Below the pieces are notes generated by a model. It saw only the letters and a list, made by a program, of their open reading frames with translations, was not told where the DNA came from and ran no database searches. Position numbers and translations under genes: made by a program. From assembly GCA_902786615.1 (NCBI GenBank), contig CADADE010000009.1, positions 14,912 through 78,911 of the forward strand: a stretch of 64,000 nt of DNA, read 5' to 3'. The stretch comes from Oscillospiraceae bacterium. Its GTDB lineage: Bacteria > Bacillota_A > Clostridia > Oscillospirales > Oscillospiraceae. How positions within the stretch are numbered: position 1 is the stretch's first letter; each line of letters opens with the position of its first letter. This document shows positions 32,240 to 40,560 of the stretch, one piece after another.

Positions 32240-34493
32240 ATCCTTTTATAAGCGCAATCTCCCCGCCGCGGCATATGGCTTCCAGCGTGTCGCCCGCCCG
32301 GATGCTGCCGTCAAGCAGCATGCGCGCGGCGCGGTCCACGATTTCCCGGCGAATGCTGCGGCGCAGGGGGCGCGCGCCGCTCTGCTCATGCTGCCCGAGA
32401 GCGGCGAGCTGCCGCGCCGTCTCCTCCGGAACGGAAAGGCACAGCCCCAGACTCGAAAAGCGCTGCTCCACCTCACGCAGAAGCTTGCGGGTGATGGCCA
32501 GCATGTCGTCCTCGTCCAGGCGGCGAAAGACGATGATCTCGTCCACCCGGTTGAGAAACTCCGGCCTGAAGGTCTGGCGCAGCTCCTCGCGCACCTGCAT
32601 GCGCATGGCGGTGTCGCCCCCGGCGTCCGCGTCGGAAAAGCCCAGGGGCAGCCGCCGGTCGGTGATGACCTTGGCCCCAACGTTCGAAGTCATGACGACG
32701 ACGGTGTTGGAAAAGTCCACCCGCCGCCCGGCGGAGTCTGTCAGGTGCCCGTCGTCCATGATCTGCAGCAGGATGCTCCACACGTCCTCGTGGGCTTTCT
32801 CGATCTCGTCAAATAGCACCACCGACCAGGGGCGGCGGCGCACCTTTTCGGTGAGCTGACCGCCGTCCTCATACCCTACATAACCCGGAGGCGAGCCGAT
32901 GAGGCGGCTGACGGAGTGCTTTTCCATATACTCGGACATGTCGAGACGGATGATGGCCCCGCCGTCGCCGAAGACCGCGTCGGAGAGCGCGCGGCAGAGC
33001 TCCGTTTTCCCGACGCCTGTGGGCCCGCAGAAGAGAAAGGAGCCGATGGGCCGGGCCGGGTCCTTGAGACCCACCCGCCCCCGCCGCACAGCGCGGGCCA
33101 CGGCGGCGACCGCCTCATCCTGCCCGATGATGCGCTCTTTGAGTCTCTCCTCCAGATTCATGAGCCGCTCGCTCTCGCTCTCGTTGAGTCCCGTCACCGG
33201 GATGCCCGTCCAGTCGGAAAGGACCTCCGCCACGTCCGCCTCCGTCACACGGCACCCGCCCTGCACACGCACGGCGGCCCCGGCCTCGTCCAGAAGATCG
33301 ATGGCCTTGTCGGGCAGATAGCGGTCGTTGATATAGCGCACGGAGAGGGCGCAGGCAGCCTCCATGGAGGCGTCGGAGAACTGCACGCGGTGGTGCTTTT
33401 CCAGCGCCGGGCGCAGGGAGCGCAGCATCTGAAGGGCGAGGGCCTTGTCTGGCTCCGCCACCTGCACGGGCTGAAAGCGCCGCTCCAGCGCCGCGTCCTT
33501 TTCAATATAGCGGCGGTATTCCTCCGGCGTCGTCGCGCCGATGATCTGCACCTCGCCCCGCCCGAGGGCGGGCTTGAGGATGTTTGCCGCGTCGATGGCC
33601 CCCTCGGCGCTGCCCGCGCCGACGATGGTGTGCAGCTCGTCCACAAAGAGGATCACGTCCCCGGCCCGGCGCACGTCCCGCAGCACGGACTTGACCCTAT
33701 CCTCAAAGTCGCCGCGGTATTTGGTACCCGCGAGCATCGCCGGGATGTCCAGCGATACGATGCGCTTTCCGCCGAGATTCGGCGGCGCCTCGCCCCGGGA
33801 GACAGCCAGGGCCAGCCCCTCGGCCACGGCGGTCTTGCCCACGCCGGGCTCCCCGATGAGGACGGGGTTATTCTTGCTGCGCCGGGAGAGGATCTGAATG
33901 GCGCGGCGGATCTCGCTGCTCCTGCCCACCACGGGATCGATGAGCCCGTTCATGGCCCTCTCGGTCAGGTCACGGCTGTACTGGTCCAGAATGCGCGTCT
34001 CCATGCGGCGGATGGGACTAGGCCTAGACCCGATCTGGGCGCGGCCCCGGGAATCGGGATTGCCGAACACGTCCATGATGGCGGTGCACACATCGTTTAA
34101 ATCAATCCCCGCGCCGACAAGCGTCCGCACAGCCCCGCACTCCTGCAGCCGCAGCAGCCCCAGCAGCAGGTGCTCCGTGCCGATACAGCCGTGGCGGAGA
34201 TTGCGGGCTTCCGTCGCGGCCTGCTCCAGCGCGGAGCGCGCATTGGGGGTCAGGCCAAGCCCCGGCGCGCCGGGACAGCCCATCCCCACATCCCGGGCGA
34301 TAATGCGCCGCAGATGCTCCTTTTCCAGACCCTGTCGGCGGAGAATGTGCGCGCCGAGACCGTCCTCCTCTTCCATGATGCCCAGCAGCAGATGCTCCGT
34401 GCCAATGTAGGCGTGACCCAGCTCTCCGGCGGCGGTGCGGGCGGCTTCGATGGCGATCTCCGCGCGCTGGGTGAATTTTTCATTGCTTTTCAT
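32238..34493 (-). CDS. ClpC-type AAA+ ATPase without the middle (UVR/M) domain
   Basis: Unfoldase that feeds ClpP. The 751-residue protein has two N-terminal Clp repeats (GTEHLLLGIMEEEDG and GTEHLLLGLLRLQEC), D1 with Walker A GEPGVGKTA (about residues 210-218), D2 with GPTGVGKTELCRAL (about 485-498), and an LGF loop (in RLPLGFSDAD) that should dock ClpP. In ClpC about 60-70 residues of coiled-coil M domain follow the D1 small subdomain. Here DEAGAAVRVQ runs straight into CRVTEADVAEVLSDWTGIPV (about 405-430), as in ClpA. The start at 34493 follows GGAGG. No ctsR/mcsAB genes are adjacent. Family membership is certain; regulation is probably unlike that of Bacillus ClpC. Confidence 0.92.
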   Translation of the reverse strand: MKSNEKFTQRAEIAIEAARTAAGELGHAYIGTEHLLLGIMEEEDGLGAHILRRQGLEKEHLRRIIARDVGMGCPGAPGLGLTPNARSALEQAATEARNLRHGCIGTEHLLLGLLRLQECGAVRTLVGAGIDLNDVCTAIMDVFGNPDSRGRAQIGSRPSPIRRMETRILDQYSRDLTERAMNGLIDPVVGRSSEIRRAIQILSRRSKNNPVLIGEPGVGKTAVAEGLALAVSRGEAPPNLGGKRIVSLDIPAMLAGTKYRGDFEDRVKSVLRDVRRAGDVILFVDELHTIVGAGSAEGAIDAANILKPALGRGEVQIIGATTPEEYRRYIEKDAALERRFQPVQVAEPDKALALQMLRSLRPALEKHHRVQFSDASMEAACALSVRYINDRYLPDKAIDLLDEAGAAVRVQGGCRVTEADVAEVLSDWTGIPVTGLNESESERLMNLEERLKERIIGQDEAVAAVARAVRRGRVGLKDPARPIGSFLFCGPTGVGKTELCRALSDAVFGDGGAIIRLDMSEYMEKHSVSRLIGSPPGYVGYEDGGQLTEKVRRRPWSVVLFDEIEKAHEDVWSILLQIMDDGHLTDSAGRRVDFSNTVVVMTSNVGAKVITDRRLPLGFSDADAGGDTAMRMQVREELRQTFRPEFLNRVDEIIVFRRLDEDDMLAITRKLLREVEQRFSSLGLCLSVPEETARQLAALGQHEQSGARPLRRSIRREIVDRAARMLLDGSIRAGDTLEAICRGGEIALIKG

Positions 34494-34620
34494 GGGGCGT
34501 CCCTCCTTAACCTGTCCATTATCTCCCCGTGCCGCCGCCGAAAGAGGCGAAACACGGGGCGCGGAAAAAAGTATCGCCAAAACCATTACAAAATATATGA
34601 TCGAATTTCATTTTTTGTAA

Positions 34621-34648
34621 TTGATTTTTGGGAGAGATGTGCTACAAT
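34621..34648 (+). promoter_or_regulatory. Promoter of the ferredoxin gene
   Basis: TTGATT (34621-34626), 16-base spacer, TACAAT (34643-34648). Confidence 0.65.
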
Positions 34649-34691
34649 GGGGCCAGACCTAAAGGTCAATCTTACATATGGAGGATTCATC

Positions 34692-34865
34692 ATGGCTTAT
34701 TTTATTAACGACGATTGCCTGTCCTGCGGCTCCTGCGCAGCTCAGTGTCCTGTAGAAGCGATCGATATGGGCGAAGTCCACTATGAGATCGACGCTGAGA
34801 AGTGCATTGAGTGCGGCTCCTGCGCTGCTCAGTGCCCCGCCGAGGCCATTGCCCTCGCGGAGTAA
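34692..34865 (+). CDS. 2x[4Fe-4S] clostridial-type ferredoxin
   Basis: A 57-residue soluble low-potential electron carrier. Both cluster motifs are complete: CLSCGSCAAQCP (about residues 9-20) and CIECGSCAAQCP (about 38-49). Length and pseudo-twofold symmetry match the classical clostridial ferredoxin. GGAGG precedes ATG 34692. It is monocistronic between its own promoter and a strong terminator. Likely partners are enzymes such as the PFOR at the right end of the window. Confidence 0.97.
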   Translation: MAYFINDDCLSCGSCAAQCPVEAIDMGEVHYEIDAEKCIECGSCAAQCPAEAIALAE

Positions 34866-34875
34866 TCCTTCAAGC

Positions 34876-34907
34876 AAAAAAAGGACTGTGAAAACAGTCC
34901 TTTTTTT
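34876..34907 (+). terminator. Terminator of the ferredoxin gene
   Basis: A 14-bp stem AAAAAAAGGACTGT with its complement and a GAAA tetraloop, running into seven T. Confidence 0.95.
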
Positions 34908-35013
34908 ATATTCGATTGAAAACACGTTTTCAATCGAGATACTCGCGCTGATCGCGCGCGGCTTGCGTGAGACGCCGCGCCTGGTCGGCGTTAAAAAGTG
35001 ATTGGAGATCTGT

Positions 35014-35748
35014 GTGCTCAATATGGAACATCTCTGGCCCGGCGGGCCGCGTTTTTTACAGGCGGCGCATTTTCGTCTCGGCACCGACAGCGTGCTGCTG
35101 GCGGACTTCGTGAATACGGCGGGGGCGCGGCGCGGCATGGATCTCGGCTGCGCGTCGGGCATCAACCTGCTGCTCCTGCTTGCGCGCACAGCCGCGCTTC
35201 ATATGACGGGGCTTGAGATCGTGCCGGACGCGGCTTCGCTTGCCCGTGAGAACCTGGCCCTCAACGGCCTGGAGGGGCGCGGCGAGATCGTCACCGGCGA
35301 TATCCGGGATCACCGCGCCCTTTTTCGAGCGGGCAGCTTTGACCTCGTCGTCTGCAATCCGCCGTATTTTCCCGAAGGCAGCGGCGCACTGCCGCAGAAT
35401 CAGGACCGCGCCGCCGCGAGAAGCGAGCTTTTGTGCACGCTCCCGGAGCTGTGCGCGGCGGCAGCCTTCCTGCTGCGCACCGGCGGGCGGGCCTTTTTCG
35501 TCCACCGACCGGAGCGCCTTTCGGCGCTTTTCGTCTGCATGACGAACGCGGGGCTTGAGCCCAAGCGCCTGCGCCTTGTGTGTACGCGCGCCGGGGCCGC
35601 GCCGAGCCTCGTGCTCGCGGAAGGCCGCCGCGGCGGAAAGCCCGGCCTTCGCATCGAGCCCGCTCTTTGCCTGCAAAACCCGGACGGAACGGAGAGCGCG
35701 GAGTACCGGCGCATCTATCACAGGGACGCAAGCTCTGTCCCCGGATAA
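35014..35748 (+). CDS. TrmN6-like tRNA1(Val) adenine-N6 methyltransferase
   Basis: An SAM-dependent class I methyltransferase of about 244 residues. It has LGTDSVLLADFV (about 23-34), the SAM loop MDLGCASGINLLLL (about 42-55) and the N6-adenine catalytic motif NPPYFPEGSGA (about 114-124). This pattern matches YfiC/TrmN6, which methylates A37 of tRNA1(Val). The start is uncertain: GGAG at 35004-35007 is six bases from GTG 35014 and fifteen from ATG 35023. Its last 31 bases overlap the convergent spoIID gene. Assignment to the family is good; the exact tRNA substrate is inferred. Confidence 0.82.
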   Translation: MLNMEHLWPGGPRFLQAAHFRLGTDSVLLADFVNTAGARRGMDLGCASGINLLLLLARTAALHMTGLEIVPDAASLARENLALNGLEGRGEIVTGDIRDHRALFRAGSFDLVVCNPPYFPEGSGALPQNQDRAAARSELLCTLPELCAAAAFLLRTGGRAFFVHRPERLSALFVCMTNAGLEPKRLRLVCTRAGAAPSLVLAEGRRGGKPGLRIEPALCLQNPDGTESAEYRRIYHRDASSVPG

Positions 35749-36647
35749 TAGTGGGCGAGGATTTCGCGGTAATCCGCCCCCTCGGCCGCCATGACGTTGG
35801 CGCCGTACTGACTCATGCCCACCCCGTGGCCGAAACCGGTGACGGTGAAATGAAAAACGCCGTCCGCGTAATCCAGATCGAAGGCGGTGGAGCGCAGGGA
35901 AAAAAGCTCCCGCAGCCGGACGCCCGAAAAGGGCACGCCGCCGATCACAGCCACGGCCACCCGTCCGCTCTTATCGCGGCGGATTTCCTCGACCCACTCT
36001 TCGGGCGATTCGGCGAAATCCGCCTCCGCTTCGGCAGCCAGCAGCGTTTCGCGCAGCTCCTGAGCGCTCAGGGAAACACAGCTCACATAATGCGGGACGC
36101 TGTCGGCGGTTTCGGGGCTCTCTACGCTCACCAGATAGGGAAGACCGCTCCAGATCGCACCGCAGTCCTCCGTAAACCCCGCCGAGGAGGAGTGAAACGC
36201 GGCAAAGATCGCCTCTCCCCGGAAGCGCAGAAGCTCTCCGGCGGTGCTCTCCACGGCGCGGCGGATGCGGCGGATTCTGTCTTCGTAGTCCGCGCCCCAG
36301 CTCTCGCGCAGCTGCGCCTCGCTCCGCCAGGCCTGGCAGCAGCGGGAGGCCGTGCACACGTCGGCGTCCGGGTGCTTTCCTGTTTTCGCACAGTAGAGGG
36401 CATAGGTCCGCGCGGCGACGGCCTGGGCCTTCAGCGCCTCCGGCTCAAAGTCCGCGGGCATCTCCGCCGCCACCACGCCGACCAGATATTCCTCCGGCGG
36501 CAGCAGCATGACCTCCTCCCCGTGCAGGATGCGCAGCGCCGCGGCTGCGGCGGGCGTCTCCTCCTGCGGAGCATGGACGCTTGTCACAAAAAGCAGCATC
36601 AGCACCAGCGCCAGCACAAGCCAGACGGTCAGCGCAATACGGCCCAT
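35718..36647 (-). CDS. spoIID: Stage II sporulation protein D (SpoIID)
   Basis: Membrane-anchored lytic transglycosylase that, with SpoIIP and SpoIIM, thins septal peptidoglycan to drive engulfment of the forespore. The 309-residue protein has one N-terminal membrane helix (about residues 5-24). It then has LPPEEYLVGVVAAEMPADFE (about 48-67, with the catalytic-type glutamate in AAEMP), LKAQAVAARTYAL, SSSAGFTEDC (about 152-161), and the C-terminal GFGHGVGMSQYGANVMA (about 274-290). GGAGG precedes the ATG. It is normally SigE-controlled; no convincing SigE promoter was found by eye. The 3' end overlaps the convergent methylase gene by 31 bases. Confidence 0.95.
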   Translation of the reverse strand: MGRIALTVWLVLALVLMLLFVTSVHAPQEETPAAAAALRILHGEEVMLLPPEEYLVGVVAAEMPADFEPEALKAQAVAARTYALYCAKTGKHPDADVCTASRCCQAWRSEAQLRESWGADYEDRIRRIRRAVESTAGELLRFRGEAIFAAFHSSSAGFTEDCGAIWSGLPYLVSVESPETADSVPHYVSCVSLSAQELRETLLAAEAEADFAESPEEWVEEIRRDKSGRVAVAVIGGVPFSGVRLRELFSLRSTAFDLDYADGVFHFTVTGFGHGVGMSQYGANVMAAEGADYREILAHYYPGTELASL

Positions 36648-36676
36648 AGGTCAGCCTCCTTATTTTTTGAAAATGA

Positions 36677-36705
36677 TTGACTGTTTCGGACAAAAGCGCT
36701 ATACT
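36677..36705 (+). promoter_or_regulatory. SigA-type promoter of the membrane-protein gene
   Basis: TTGACT (36677-36682), 17-base spacer, TATACT (36700-36705), divergent from spoIID. Confidence 0.8.
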
Positions 36706-36763
36706 TACATAGTTACCGATCAGCACGGTCAACACTATATTGTATGGAATCGAGACGCGGCTT

Positions 36764-37597
36764 ATGTATAAAAAACCTTTGGAAATCTGCTGCTATGTAG
36801 CCGGTGCGGGCGCCTTCGGCGTGTTTTTCCGCTGGCTGCAGGATCAGCTTGCCTTTGATGAAAACGGCCTGAATGAGAGAAGCTTCTTTAATCTGCTGGT
36901 GCCGGCGATGGTGCTGGCGTCTGCGCTGCTGTTCCGGCATTTTGTAAAATCCATGAAGGATCGCCGCATTGCCCCGCCGGAGGATTTTTGCCATGCGCTG
37001 TATAACCCCGGCAAGATCTTTGCCGCCCTGCGCTGGATCGCGGGCGTTGTGATGATTGCGGGCGCCGTGGCGCTGCTGCTTGCGACCGAGGCCGATCCCC
37101 ATGCGAAGATGATCCGCGTCCTCTGCGCGCTCGCGGCGCTGTCGGGACTGGCTTACCCGCTGGTGCTGGGGCAGGCCAACTATGACAGCTATGCCCACGA
37201 TACGCTGGTGCGCATCGGCGCGATCCTGCCGGTGCTGATGTACGCCCTCTGGTTGGTGCTGAGCTATATCCAGAACCAGCTCAACAGCGTGCCCTGGTCC
37301 TATGCGGTGGAGCTTTTCACCATCATCTGCGCGATGATGGGCTTCTTCCGCGTGGCGGGCTTTGCCTTCTATTCCCCGGACGGGTATCGCGCCCTCTTCT
37401 CCGCCATGCTTGGCACGTCCATGTGCATCATGGCCCTTGCGGATGCGCGCTATATGGGCATGCAGCTTATCCTGCTCGCCTCGGCGGGGCAGCTTCTGCT
37501 GTATGTGTGGATTCTGGTGCGCAATCTGGAAAAGAAGCAGCAGAAGAAGGTCGACGGCCCTGAGGTGGACGAGGGCGGCTTTGAGAAGCTGAGCTGA
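36764..37597 (+). CDS. Conserved-looking polytopic membrane protein, unknown function
   Basis: Not recognised. The 277-residue product has about seven hydrophobic segments: about residues 10-23, 40-57, 88-105, 114-132, 148-168, 183-200 and 227-251. It ends with a lysine- and acid-rich cytoplasmic tail (KKQQKKVDGPEVDEGG). A short hydrophilic stretch between helices (KDRRIAPPEDFCHALYNPGK) may face the cytoplasm. ATG 36764 lacks a strong ribosome binding site; TTG 36740 in the same frame is an alternative. It has its own promoter and is closed by a hairpin terminator. Nothing in the neighbourhood fixes a role. Confidence 0.75.
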   Translation: MYKKPLEICCYVAGAGAFGVFFRWLQDQLAFDENGLNERSFFNLLVPAMVLASALLFRHFVKSMKDRRIAPPEDFCHALYNPGKIFAALRWIAGVVMIAGAVALLLATEADPHAKMIRVLCALAALSGLAYPLVLGQANYDSYAHDTLVRIGAILPVLMYALWLVLSYIQNQLNSVPWSYAVELFTIICAMMGFFRVAGFAFYSPDGYRALFSAMLGTSMCIMALADARYMGMQLILLASAGQLLLYVWILVRNLEKKQQKKVDGPEVDEGGFEKLS

Positions 37598-37630
37598 TAA
37601 AACACCAGAAAAGAAACAGAAAACGAGTGT

Positions 37631-37658
37631 GAGGGCGGCAGAAGCCGCCCTCATTTTT
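37631..37658 (+). terminator. Terminator between membrane-protein gene and mutY
   Basis: A 9-bp stem GAGGGCGGC with its complement, AGAA loop, followed by ATTTTTG. The mutY ribosome binding site lies directly behind, so mutY must depend on read-through or on an unseen promoter. Confidence 0.85.
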
Positions 37659-37673
37659 GAAAGGAGAAGCGCC

Positions 37674-38720
37674 ATGGAGGATGCCGCGCTGGTGCAAAGC
37701 GCCGCCGGAAAGCTTATCGACTGGTGCGCCGCCGTGCTGAGACCCCTGCCCTGGCGGCTGTCGCCCACGCCGTATCATGTCTGGATCTCGGAGATCATGC
37801 TCCAGCAGACCCGCATCGAGGCCGTGATCCCCTATTACGCGCGCTTTCTGGAGGCGCTGCCGGATGTGGCCGCCCTCGCCGCCGCGGAGGAGGATCGCCT
37901 GCTGAAGCTCTGGGAGGGGCTCGGCTATTACAGCCGGGCGCGCAATCTGCAGAAGGCGGCGAAGCTTGTGATGGCGGACTTCGGCGGGGAGCTTCCCCGC
38001 GAGGCGGCGAAGCTCAAAACCCTGCCCGGCATCGGGGACTACACCGCAGGGGCCATCGCCTCCATCGCCTACGGAGAGCCGGAACCCGCGGTGGACGGCA
38101 ATGTCCTCAGGGTGATGACGCGGCTGCTTGCGCGCTCTGACGATATCATGCTGCCGAAAACCCGAAGCGATATCGCTTCGCTCCTGCGCGGGGTCTATCC
38201 CAAAGGGAAAAAGGCGGGACTTCTGACGGAGGGAATCATGGAGCTCGGGGAGACGCTCTGCCTCCCGAACGCCGCGCCGAGGTGCGAGGCCTGCCCGCTG
38301 AACGCGCTCTGCCGTGCGTCCCTTGCGGGGGAGGCGGAGCGCTATCCCGTCAAGAGTCCGCCGAAGGCCCGCCGCATCGAGCCGCGTACAGTGCTGCTGC
38401 TGCGCTGCGGAGAGCGATACGCTGTGCGAAAGCGGACGGGAAAGGGACTTCTTGCGGGCCTGTGGGAGTTTCCCAATATCGAGGGGAGACCGGACGAAGC
38501 GGCGGTTTGCGCCTTTGTCCGAAGCCTCGGCGCAGAGCCTGTCTCCATAGAGCCCTGCGGGGAGGCAAAGCATGTCTTCACCCATGTGGAGTGGCACATG
38601 CGCGGTTGGCGGATCAAGCTCGGGAACGAGCAGCCGGGCTTTTTCTGGAAGACGCCGGAGGAGATCCGCCGCGACTGTCCGATCCCCACGGCGCTCCGGT
38701 ATTACGAAAAAAAGCTGTAG
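37674..38720 (+). CDS. mutY: A/G-specific adenine glycosylase MutY
   Basis: Removes adenine mispaired with 8-oxoguanine. The 348-residue protein has the helix-hairpin-helix LPGIGDYTAGAIASIAYG (about residues 118-135), catalytic glutamate in SEIMLQQTRIEAV (about 37-49) and catalytic aspartate in PAVDGNVLRV (about 139-148). The [4Fe-4S] cysteines lie in CLPNAAPRCEACPLNALC (about 194-211). The C-terminal Nudix-like 8-oxoG recognition domain follows (about 235-348, GLLAGLWEFPNIEG). The first cysteine spacing is C-x7-C rather than the usual C-x6-C. The start follows AAAGGAG. Confidence 0.95.
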   Translation: MEDAALVQSAAGKLIDWCAAVLRPLPWRLSPTPYHVWISEIMLQQTRIEAVIPYYARFLEALPDVAALAAAEEDRLLKLWEGLGYYSRARNLQKAAKLVMADFGGELPREAAKLKTLPGIGDYTAGAIASIAYGEPEPAVDGNVLRVMTRLLARSDDIMLPKTRSDIASLLRGVYPKGKKAGLLTEGIMELGETLCLPNAAPRCEACPLNALCRASLAGEAERYPVKSPPKARRIEPRTVLLLRCGERYAVRKRTGKGLLAGLWEFPNIEGRPDEAAVCAFVRSLGAEPVSIEPCGEAKHVFTHVEWHMRGWRIKLGNEQPGFFWKTPEEIRRDCPIPTALRYYEKKL

Positions 38721-38763
38721 AAAAAACGCATTTGCGGCACAAATCACCGCAAATGCGTTTTTT
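38721..38763. terminator. Bidirectional terminator behind mutY
   Basis: A perfect 17-bp stem with six A and six T at its feet (38721-38737 with 38747-38763), immediately after the mutY stop. Confidence 0.95.
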
Positions 38764-38768
38764 GGTTT

Positions 38769-38895
38769 CATGCGTATCGGCTTAACTCAGCAAGCCCCAA
38801 ATCTGACCTCCCTTTGGAAAAAGGGAGGTGGCCGAAGGCCGGAGGGATCGAAACAGCATCTAAGCAAGTCTCTCTGATTAAAGCCGATACCCATG
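38769..38895. repeat. 127-bp palindromic intergenic repeat
   Basis: Imperfect 22-bp terminal inverted repeats (CATGCGTATCGGCTTAACTC at the left, its near-complement ending CCGATACCCATG at the right) enclose an inner CCTCCCTTT/AAAGGGAGG hairpin and a GGCCG-AAGGCC motif. There is no open frame. It lies between convergent mutY and dacF and looks like a MITE-type element. Confidence 0.6.
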
Positions 38896-38907
38896 TTTGG
38901 TTTTATG

Positions 38908-40374
38908 TTATTTCTGCTCGTCGTCGAAGAACTCGCTCATGTCGGCGGTAAAGTCGAAGCGGTCGGCGGGGTCGGCGGTGCGGGCGGCAACGCCCTGTCT
39001 GCGGCGCTGCAGTTCCTCCTGCCGACGGCGCTTTTCGGCGCGGCGGCGCTCCCGCAGATGCTTTTTGCGCAGGCGGCGGTAGCGCGTGATGAGGATCAGA
39101 TAGATCAGCATGAACACGGCCAGAATGCTCAGCAGCGTGATGACCCAGCCCTTGCTGAGGATTTCGCCCACGCGGCGGGCAAGGTAGGCGTTGCGCGAGA
39201 GCTCGATGGCGGAGCTGTTGATCAGCTTGCTGCTGCCGTAGAGGCTGTTGCCCACATAGATGCGGATCTCGCCCAGGACGGTACCGGCGTCGATGGGGGC
39301 GCGCAGCGTCTCGTTGTAGAGCACCACCTCGCGGCGGATATTGTCCTCGGTGACCTCGTTCGGCATGAGAGCCTTAAGCTCGTCCTGCGGTCGGAGCATC
39401 GCCATGGCGTCGCCCTCGGCAAGCTCGACGTCCTGCCGCTCGATGACCTCGTTCGTGTTCAGGAGCGTGCGGTAGGAGAAGTTGTTGAAGCCCCAGTCGT
39501 AGAGGGTGCGGCTGTCCACAAAGTTGTAGTATTCGTCCGTCTGCGCGTTGAGGGCCCCGTCGCAGCCCATGGCCACTGCCAGCAGACGCACGCCGTTTCG
39601 CTGGGCTGTGGAGATGAGGCAGTAGCCCGCGGCGCGGGTATAGCCGGTCTTGCCGCCGCTTGCCCCCTCATAGAGATAGCGGCCGCCGTTGGAGTAGATG
39701 GAGGTGATGTTGATGAGGGCGTTGGAGTTTCCGATGGGTTCGCCGTTGTTGACGGCGGCGCATTGAGCCTGGTAGGAGGCGGAGTTGGAGATTTCCATGA
39801 AAAGCGGGTGCTTCATGGCGGCCGCGAAAATCAGATACTGGTCATAGGCCGAGCTGTAGTGATCCTCCGCGGGCAGACCGTTGGTGTTGACAAAGTGGGT
39901 GTGCTTGCAGCCGAGTTGCTCGGCCTTGCGGTTCATCTGATCCACAAAACCGGAGATGCTGCCGGCTATGTAACGGCCGATGATGTTGCAGGCCTCGTTT
40001 GCCGACTGCAAAAGCGCGCAGTAGAGCAGATCCCGCATGGAGATCTGAGTGCCCGGCACAATGCCCGAGGTACTGGAATCCTCCTCCATGCCCTGCATGC
40101 AGTCGTCCTGTGCGACGATCATATCATCCAGGCTGACGCGCCCGCCGTCGAGCGCTTCCAGCGCCAGCAGCACGGTCATGACCTTGGTGAGGCTTGCGGG
40201 GGCGCGCTCGTCATCCATGTTATAGCCGTAGAGCACGCGGCCCGCGTCAAGGTCGATGAGCACGGCGGCCTGGCCGTTGAGCTTGGGCGCCTCCAGCGCG
40301 TAAGCGGCCGGAGCAAACATGCCGCCCAGCAGGCACAGAAGCAGAAGGAAGGGAAAAATTTTGAATTTTTTCAT
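38908..40374 (-). CDS. D-alanyl-D-alanine carboxypeptidase (DacF/PBP5-type)
   Basis: Trims the terminal D-Ala from peptidoglycan stem peptides. The 488-residue protein has a signal peptide (about residues 1-26, ending AAYALEA) and the three penicillin-binding motifs: SLTK (Ser about 60), SAN (about 126-128) and KTG (about 240-242, in GGKTGYTRAAG). A PBP5 C-terminal domain follows. A C-terminal membrane helix (about 413-434) then leads into a very basic cytoplasmic tail rich in arginine. Most DacA/DacF proteins end in an amphipathic helix, so the true helix plus tail is less usual. ATG 40374 follows GGGAG. In spore formers DacF acts during sporulation; timing here is not shown. Confidence 0.92.
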   Translation of the reverse strand: MKKFKIFPFLLLLCLLGGMFAPAAYALEAPKLNGQAAVLIDLDAGRVLYGYNMDDERAPASLTKVMTVLLALEALDGGRVSLDDMIVAQDDCMQGMEEDSSTSGIVPGTQISMRDLLYCALLQSANEACNIIGRYIAGSISGFVDQMNRKAEQLGCKHTHFVNTNGLPAEDHYSSAYDQYLIFAAAMKHPLFMEISNSASYQAQCAAVNNGEPIGNSNALINITSIYSNGGRYLYEGASGGKTGYTRAAGYCLISTAQRNGVRLLAVAMGCDGALNAQTDEYYNFVDSRTLYDWGFNNFSYRTLLNTNEVIERQDVELAEGDAMAMLRPQDELKALMPNEVTEDNIRREVVLYNETLRAPIDAGTVLGEIRIYVGNSLYGSSKLINSSAIELSRNAYLARRVGEILSKGWVITLLSILAVFMLIYLILITRYRRLRKKHLRERRRAEKRRRQEELQRRRQGVAARTADPADRFDFTADMSEFFDDEQK

Positions 40375-40505
40375 TTTGCTCTCCCGTTTTCTCAGGAATA
40401 TGGTATAGTATAAAGGCGTGGGCATTCCGATACAGGGAAACGGTGTCCCGCCTGAGGAGAATCGTATTGTTAATTATACCGCCGGACCGGGGAAAATGCA
40501 AGGGA

Positions 40506-40521
40506 AACACCGCATAATCCG
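40506..40521. repeat. Fragment of the TTAAGGCA repeat end
   Basis: AACACCGCATAATCCG matches the inner end sequence of the element at 22902-23068. Only this edge remains, in the leader of the response-regulator gene. Confidence 0.5.
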
Positions 40522-40560
40522 TCGAGCGCGGGTCACGGCGGCGGCAGGAAGGAGAAGCGC

